Assembly (NCBI GenBank): GCA_943736015.1
Contig: OX031070.1
Coordinates: 25,565,673 to 25,629,672, forward strand
Direction: 5' to 3'
DNA length: 64,000 bases
Origin: Tridacna crocea
Lineage: Eukaryota > Mollusca > Bivalvia > Cardiida > Cardiidae
Positions 12,701 to 21,700 of this stretch are shown here, piece by piece. A program made the position numbers and the translations under genes. The notes under the pieces are model-generated. The model was not told the origin of the DNA. It did not search any database and saw only the letters and a program-made list of their open reading frames with translations. Positions within the stretch are counted from its first letter, which is position 1; each line of letters starts with the position of its first letter.

Positions 12701-15700
12701 TAATGGGTTAAGTAACTATTACTTCTATACAATTAAGAATTTCTCAAAGACAGGAAGCCCTATATACCCTTCACAGGTTAGCTCAGGTATTGTCTGTGTG
12801 ATCCTTTCTTTTATGAGTAGTAGTGAAGCAATCACAAAAGAAGAGGGCCATAAAGTCATCTAGGATTGATGAAGATCAGACTGAAAATGTTGCCTCTAGA
12901 GTACACACAAGATACATGTAATTGTTGATAAACCTACAGCACATGTTACATAACAGACACAGTACTATCACAAAAGCTCACCTTCAACCTCTTTACCAGA
13001 TGCAAACTTTACAGATCTGTTCCAATTGAAAGCATTTGCAGGTGAAAAATTAATTACAACTTAGAAGTTCAGTTTTCTGTTGAAGGATGGATAGCATTGT
13101 AGGAAAAGGAGAAAATGCTGGTTATCAGCATTTTCTCTTTTTCCTACGATGTTCTATAAAGTTTTCTTTCTCAGGACTATTAACTCTTTACCACACAATC
13201 CTTACTTTTAACACTCCTGTGAAAGAAGCCTTTTGAAACAGTGTGGGAAAAGGAGAAAATGCTGGTAACAAGCATTTTATCCTTTTTCCCACAATGTTTT
13301 CTTCCCTTCCTAAAACAAATTTCAATTCTTTTGTCACATTCATTTCATCATCTGGAAACGCTTTTAATTTGGATCAGTCTAAAATTTTGTCATTTGGTTA
13401 AGAGTTAATACACAGAATAGTTAGAAAAACAGACCATTTTTTGTGCCTCAACTATACTAAGAATTCATAAAAAGAAACAATAAGTAAACCGTGAAAAGGC
13501 TGATACAGGTAACTATAGTAATTTCTCCTATTCCCACAATGAAATCTATACTCTTCTATTGACAAATCCCATCATTTGAGCTGAGTTAAAACCGTGATCT
13601 GCAAATGCTTTCAACATCATCATGGAAAAGTCTGAATTCTTTTTATTTGCTAAAAGATTTTATCTTTAACTCCTTACAATAAAACAACATTTTGGACTCA
13701 ACCAAATTCAAAGCATTTGCAGAACACAAATTAAATCAAGATTAAATGATGATTCCTGCTTTTGTTAACTTACAAAAAAGTGTTGGAAAAGAGAAAGAAC
13801 TGGTTACCAGCATTTTCTCCTTTTTCTTTAATCTTTTTAAAAGCCCACCCTTTCTAGATCATTAGAACTTGGGACTATAATTTGTGTGGTAAAGAGTAAA
13901 TTCATGTTGAGGACTCATACACACAAGATGTTTTCAAATGGTCTTTTGCAACTTTTTTCAAGTAAGCTAAAAGTTGGTATTTATACCAGTCACTTACCAT
14001 TGGCACCCTGTTTGTCTCTACCTTGATCACCCAGTCACCCAGGATAGGTTCTGTGTCAAGCAACATCTCGTTTTGTATGATACCATACTGACTGTCAGAA
14101 ATGTTCAGCCATTGCTTCACTTTGTGCCCCTTTGGATCCTTTCGAAAGAAAAAAAAAAAACATATCCGTTATACATGACCTTTAGAGCTGGGTATCGCCA
14201 AGAAAAATGTATCGCGATACTATCACGATATCAGGCGGGCGATACGATACGATATCACGATACTTAATTGATCCAGATATACTTAATGACAGCCTATTAA
14301 AAGAGAGACTGTTTTCATGCCATATGCGCAAACAAGATTTTATAGATAGATCTACATGTTCACACTTACATGTATATTACGCTCTTCAAAAACTTTAGGA
14401 ACCTTTCCTTAAACTGTGCAAACATTTTTGGCAAAATCAATCCAAATGTTTGCTAAAACAAGCAGGTAAGACAATTTGTCTACATGATATTAAGTTTATG
14501 AGGATGTTGTGTTTTGTACTTCAAAAATCAACGGCAATGCAATACCATTTAGAGTTTTTGCTTTATTTAATATCATTCATTTTGGTCCTCTAATTTTAAT
14601 TTCCAAGCAAGTTTTAAAAAAAAAATAGACCTATTTCAAGCATTCGCCGACCACCCCCCCCCCCCCCCGCCCCGGTAGATTTATATTTTCATTTCCTAAA
14701 ACAACAATTTTTTTCACTCATAAACAGAATTTTAGCCCCAAACTTATTGTTTTATTCATAGTTTTTTATAAATTCACTGTTTAACTTCATTATTAAAAAT
14801 GAGAAGATAGTTTGAAGTCACTCTGATCGGCCGATGCCACCCTGATCATTGTAGTGTCATGGGTTTTCACGGCTTTTTGGCGATCTATTTTTTCGTGACA
14901 ATTAATTTTTGGAGAAGTATTATTACATCATTTGACATCAGTTTGCCATTTTGAATAGCAGGTAACTTTAAAATCTGTCACTTTACACTAGATAAGAGTA
15001 TTAACACCTTTATTACGTTGTCATAAATGACTCGCCAGCTTCCTGATCATGAGCGTGTCCTTTGCATTTTATACTGATCGTTTTTAGCCCATATTTCTGC
15101 TGGATGCATGAAAGCTAGGTTATATGAAGCTCTAGATCATAACTTTATGCGTCAGATTGACAATTAGGCAGATACTTTCAGCGTCAAAGACGTCATTTCA
15201 AATTTCTCGGCGTCAAAACTCGCACTACTGTCAACTTCGGAAGACGGTTGCCGATCCGCAGCTCATTCATTTGTTACTTAGAAAGGACAAAGACATTTCA
15301 AACTGAGCTATCTTTCGCTAGCAAATAATCAAATTGCAGCTTATATTCGTCATGTAAATCAAATGACCTTGTTAATGAATGCTTTATTTTATCTTACAGT
15401 CCTTGTGACAAAAATGTTAAGGAGGCAAACCGATCAAAACAGCCGCAACGTTTTGGGCACGAACAAAATATGATAACCTTAAAGTGTTCCGAATTAGCAT
15501 CTATATTTAAAACCGGGAAAACCCTAGGCAAGAGCGAGTGACTAAACATTTCGCCGCAAATTATTCCCCGAATTGCAAAGTTTTATGTATTTCATTGTTT
15601 CTAGGGCGAGTTGTTTGTATGTTCTTGTATGTATAGCAGAGACAAATTGTGCGTATTTTTTTCAATTTCATACACGAATCATGTACACTTAAACATGATC

Positions 15701-18700
15701 ACACACACTGTGCACACGACGTAAATGTATCGCCAAGTATCGATACAATGAGTTAGTATCGCGATATACTATCGCCAGCAAAAATATCACGATGCACCGA
15801 TGCATCGATGATATCGCCCCAGCTCTAATGACCTTCCTCCAACCCTAAAAACATACACTTCTCACAAGTAAATCTGTTTTATTATAGTATATCGTATCAT
15901 CACTAGTGATGATATAGTTTTAGAATGCTTGCCAAAACTACTTTTTCGGGGAGCAGTAGTCGCCGTGCTGTGTGTATGTCCGTTATCATGTGTCCTTCCC
16001 TCCGAAGCCATTTCTCCACAACCCCTGGACCAAATTTCATTAAACTTAATATCTGATCTCCTTGGAACAATGCGCAAATACCTCTTTCCCGGTTTCTCAA
16101 TTTTAGGCTGCATCATGGAAAAAGGGGGCCTCATGTAAAAAATTGTTTTTCACTGATATCTCCTACATTAGTGCTCAATAGTTCATGAAAATTCAAATTT
16201 GTAAAAAATCGTTTCATCATATCTCTTTCCCGGTTTCTCAATTACAGGCTGCGGCCCAGAAAAAAGAGGCTTCAAGTAAAAAATTGTTTTTCTCTAATAT
16301 CTCCTACATCAGTGCTCAAAAGTTCATGAAATTTCAAATCTGAACTCGTTGGAACATTACCCAGATACCTCTTCACCGGTTTCTCAATTTCAGTTTCATA
16401 CATTTTATGACAAGCACTTGTTTGGGGATCATAACCAGCTTCTTTTACCAGTGTTGTCTATATTATTCCAATACCAGATATGTTTTGTATGGTATTACAA
16501 TACCAGCTTCTTTTACCATAGTGTTATCTATATTATTACAATACCAGATACTACTAATTGTGCTACTGTATTATGCTGATTCTCCATTTTTTTTTTTCAT
16601 TTTTCTAAGTGAGGCTTTTGAGTCTTTCAATCAGATTTATGTTGCAGTAATTAGAACGCACTTCAATTGGTAAATCAATGAATGATAATGATAATTACTT
16701 TAAGATACAATTAATGTTAATCATCATTACTTACATAGATGGATATGTTCATAGCACCAGTATAGGGCATCATGCTTGAATATAATCCAAAAATACGATA
16801 TTTCACTGAAAAAAAAGGGACGAGTTAAATGAAGGAAGTCTTTCAAGGCTTACCATATCTAGAAAAGAACAGACAAAGTAAAACATGACCTTTTGCCACA
16901 CAATTCTGGGTTTTGACTATAACCATAAAAAAGAAGGCTTTTGAAAATATCATGGGTAAATATGGCAAATGTCTGTAAGATGCATTTTCTAAAGTTTTCA
17001 CAAGGTTTTTCGACCATTCCAAATACAGAAATCATATTTTGAGCAACATTTAATTTGTTGTCTGCAAATACATTCAATTTGGTTATAACTAAAGTTTTGT
17101 CCTTTGGGTTACCTACTCCGAGATCTCCAGAAATACTCAGAGATGCACTTTAGACTCACATTGCCTTTAACTCCATGCCAAATGACAAAAATGTAGACGT
17201 CCAAATAGTAAGTATTTGACGACAATTTAAATCTGGCTCAAATGATGCAATTGTTCTGGATAGGTTGGAAAACATTGTGGAAAAAGGAGAAAATGCTGGT
17301 AACCAGCATTTTCTCCTTTCTCCATAATGTTTTCAAAATACTTCTTTGTCAGGGTTGTAGCATATAATGAGATGAAACTGGGCATTAACATAAATTCTTC
17401 ATGTTTTCTAATTCTGAATTCTAAGTAGATAAATTCTCTACCTAATATTTAACTGTTTACCAAATGACAAAATTTCTCACTTATCCATGTTGTATGCATT
17501 TGCAAAGGACAAATCTATATTCAAATTATAGAATTTGTGAAACAGTAAAGGGTTAAGTAACTACAACAACATGCTCTAAAATGTTAATGTTCATGTACTG
17601 TATGACATTTCGGCATTTGCCTTCTTCAGGAGTACATGATAAAATAAATTGATATAAACAAACGTGATGTCATAAACGTTACATTACACAGAAAATTGCG
17701 GAAAAAAGGTGAAAATATGCATTAGAAAGTGTGCAATTTAGCGTAAATGAGTAAGACATATTATAAAGCATATCTCGAATTCACCGCAAAAACATCGCAA
17801 CTGCAGCCTGATTCAAGCTGTTGTTACGAGGTCTCTGCAGAAAACAATTGATATATACATATATTTTTTTCTGTGAAACAGTAGAAAACATTGTGGATGG
17901 AAAAGGTTAAAATATACTGGTTACCAGTCTTTTCTCCATTTCCTATTACTTTGATAAAAACCTTCACCATTGGTGAAGTTTTAAATAGGTAAATTCATGG
18001 CTGTCTGCAACATGTAATTCAAAGCAGACAACTCTAAAACTTACATTCGTCAAATACAAGTGAGAAGCAAGTAGCAAATAACAAGCACCTTTCTTATGAC
18101 TGGCTTTTACATTAGGTATTACCGAAACAAATTGACATGAAAATGACCTCTATGCAAAGCATAAATTACCAAAGAATATATAAAGTTTCGTAAGAAATCG
18201 GTCATTTACGAGTATCCTCGTTTGTATTCGGAGATTAGCCTAGGTATAAAATGTTTATCTACCCATCCTTCTACCGAATCAATATTCTGGACGATAGGAA
18301 AAGGCAGCAGACTGCAGATGAATACGGCATTGTTTCGAAACCGCACAGCAGGGTAATTTTTTTGTTGGCTTCTATCTTTTTTTTTAGTAATTATTTTAAG
18401 AAAAAGATGTAATAAATTTGGACACGCCCTACTCGTGCCTATACAATGTTTTCATTAGAAGTCCGAGTTTCATGTATTTGTCTTCTGTCATGTTCGCTAA
18501 AAGATGGCAGACAAAGGTCAGCAGCAAATGAATTCTAGGGCGAAGGAAATCGTTTACAATGTCTCGGAAAGATTTTTCAACAGCGAGGGATCATCAACGT
18601 ATCTCCAGTCAACAGCCGAGGCCACTGGAGTTAGCGCCAGTACAATATGGAGAATTAGAAAAGAAATGAAACAAACAGGAAAATTGCTTTCCCCACAGCG

Positions 18701-21700
18701 ACCACACCAGAGAGGGCCTTACAAGGCTATAGATGACTTTGACAAGTCCGTTATACGAAACAAGATCACGGAATTTTACACAGTGCAGAAACAGTTGCCC
18801 ACGTTGAAGATGCTGCAAACAACTTTGAAAAGGGACATTAACTTTACAGGAAGTGTATCCACACTAAGGAAATTAATACGGGAAATGGGATACAGGTGGA
18901 CAAAAACAAAAGACAATCGAAAAGTTTTAATCGAAAAACCGAACATAGTGAACAAAAGAATTACTTTTTATACAGAGAAAAATGAATTTGAAAAGAGAAA
19001 TCTTCAATTTGTTTATATAGATGAGACTTGGATCGACACAGCATACACGGTAAAGAAGTGCTGGCAAGGTCCCGATACAACTGGGATTATTTCACCCTGC
19101 AACCGTGGACAGCGTATCATTGTTGTAAATGCAGGAACCAAACATGGATTTGTCCCTGGAGCCAGCCTGGTTTACAAAGCTAAGAGTAAAACGGGCGACT
19201 ATCACAACGAAATGGATGGTGCCAACTTCACTAGATGGTTGGAAGAACGGCTGCTTCAGAGACTAGATGAGCCAAGTGTAATTGTGATGGACAATGCGTC
19301 ATATCATTCAATGAAAGTCGACAAATGTCCTACATCTAACAGCAAAAAAGCCGATCTACAGGTTAAAATGTGGTCCCCCATTTCGCGAAATTTCGTCCAA
19401 CAATATAAGCCGAATGCATGTGTTTGCAGTGTAATACTCACTGCTTGAAGATCAAACTAGGACGAAACGTTTGCCGTTTTGGAAGATTTTTATGACACTT
19501 AAAAGTCTATCTGCCTTAAGGGTTATTTATATAAGCGACCTGCACGAGTTTTTAACATTTATTTTGGTGTCGCTGATTTACAAAAAGGTCCATGTTGCAC
19601 TACAAATTATTATTATTATTATTATTATTTTTATTATAACAGTGATAGTATAGCCAGGATAGTAAAAAGGGGGGGGGGGGGGGGGAGGTGAAGACGATTA
19701 AGAAGAAGAAGAAGAAGAAGAAGAAGAACATTAATGATAAAATATACTTCAGTTTATCACAGGAATACTTTAGGTTGTAAAAGCAGAATTTTTATTCCCA
19801 GTTTTTTCTTATACTCATTTTTTATAAGCACAAATTCCTTCTCTATGCCAATTTTTATCTTTTCAATACAGGAATGGTTGAGGAAAGAAAACATTACTTT
19901 CGACATTACCATGTTGCGGCCCCAACTTCTCCAACTTGTACGAATGCACAAGAAAGCCCCAGAGTATGCTATTGACAACCTGATAAAATATTATGGACAT
20001 GAGGTTTTGAGACTTCCACCCTACCACCCAGATTTCAATCCAATTGAGCTTATCTGGAGCCAGTTAAAGTCAACTGTGCGCAGCAGAAATGTTACCTTTA
20101 AGTAAGTAAGAAAATTTATAACAGATGATCGTTCAGAATTTACCATCATAAATAGATATGAATGATTCTAAGCTCACACAAATTATCCTTCTATTTACAG
20201 ATATGATGATGTTCTCCATTTAACAGAGGAAGCCATGGATGAAATAAGACCAGAAAAGTGGAGATCCGCTTGTAATCATGTGGATATGCACATTCAGAAG
20301 TGCAGAGCGAATGATAATTACATAGATAAGCATATAGACTCCTTTTTGATAAATTTGAAGGATGACAGCCAGTCGGATGATGACAGTGCTTGAAACATAT
20401 ATCGATTGAAAATGAGTATTTACCAATGTAATTGTACACATATATTGTAAATAAATGGATGAAATAAATATATACATATGCTGTATATATGAGAGTTGGA
20501 AAAAAATGAATATTTTAGAATAAACAATGAAAAAATATATATATATAAATAAAAATAACATACAATAAATTTTTTTGAAAAATTAATAAATAAAATGAAT
20601 AATTGAAATAAATGAATAAATAAAAAATAATCACGCGTGAGAAAAAAAGAGAAATTCACTTACGGCTCGAACCCACGACCGAAGGAATAATTGAACTCGT
20701 CTGTAGTGTTCCACGCTATCATCTGATATTGTAATTCGTGTGATTTAAAAAAGATTTTATACCGTTTCTTGCTGTTTACGGGTGCTAACGATGAAAGCCG
20801 AAGGTATAAATAGACAATAATTCAAGCGTGTAATTATGGTAATAGAGGTCATTCATTTCATGTCAATTTGTTCTGGTAATACATTGTTTTCAAAAGAGGC
20901 AGCAAGAAGATAAAAGTCAAAATCATCTACAATTTGGTAATACATTGTTTGAAATAATTTTTTTGCTGGCTCTTCACAGATAAAGAAAATTTATCTGTAT
21001 CTTTATACAATGCATACCGTGGATCTTTATACAATTAATGCAGAAATTCCCCAGTTATGAGACAGTTTAAACAGTCCTTACATTCTAACCCAAACATGTA
21101 TGATGTAACCCTGTGTTTTAATGATCCTAAGGAAGTGGGTCTTTAAAAAAAAAACACTGTGGAAAAAGGAGTAAATAATGGTAATTTGCATTTTCTCCTT
21201 AATCTACCTAGTTTTTTATACTCACAAACTCACAAACACTAATTTCATACTTTATTTACTGGTACATTAATTTGTTGTCTGCATATGCCTTGCAAACAGA
21301 CTGGCCTAAATCAGTCATGTTTGACTATTCCTGATGATAAGTGTGTCTGACAAAATATACATTAAACACAGATAAAGACATTAAAGATTGCAGTACAACG
21401 AGTGGAGAAATATCATTGATTATTCTGTTCATTTTCTTTTTAATATTTTCAAACTTTTCTTCTGTGAAGAAATTCAAAAGCTGTCTGAAAGACAAAACGA
21501 CTAGGATTTATTTCTACAGGTCTGCATGATGAGAAATTGAGAATAGATTAGAATGGCCTAACTTCAACCAATCTATGTACATATATGGGAATGCTGTTAG
21601 GTCACAAAAAGAAAAGAAAATGTTATCAAATATAGCTCCTGTTTGGGTTGCTTACTAGGGCCATTTTTCATGTTCATAAAGTAGGTTGTTTCTTCCAATA

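Larger units (their letters stand above)
18119..20879 (+). mobile_element. Intact Tc1/mariner-superfamily transposon with spliced DD81E transposase
   Basis: Flanked by TA at 18117-18118 and 20880-20881. The ~35-bp TIRs begin TTACCGAAACAAATTGACAT at the left and, on the complement, TTACCAGAACAAATTGACAT at the right. It holds a three-exon transposase gene, simple repeats (ATT at 19606-19636, a G run at 19669-19686, GAA at 19700-19728) and AT-rich 3' sequence. No THP repeat has inserted into it, unlike its surroundings, so it is probably younger than most THP copies. It sits in the 6.5-kb intron between CD109-like exons 3 and 4, in the opposite orientation. Confidence 0.9.
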
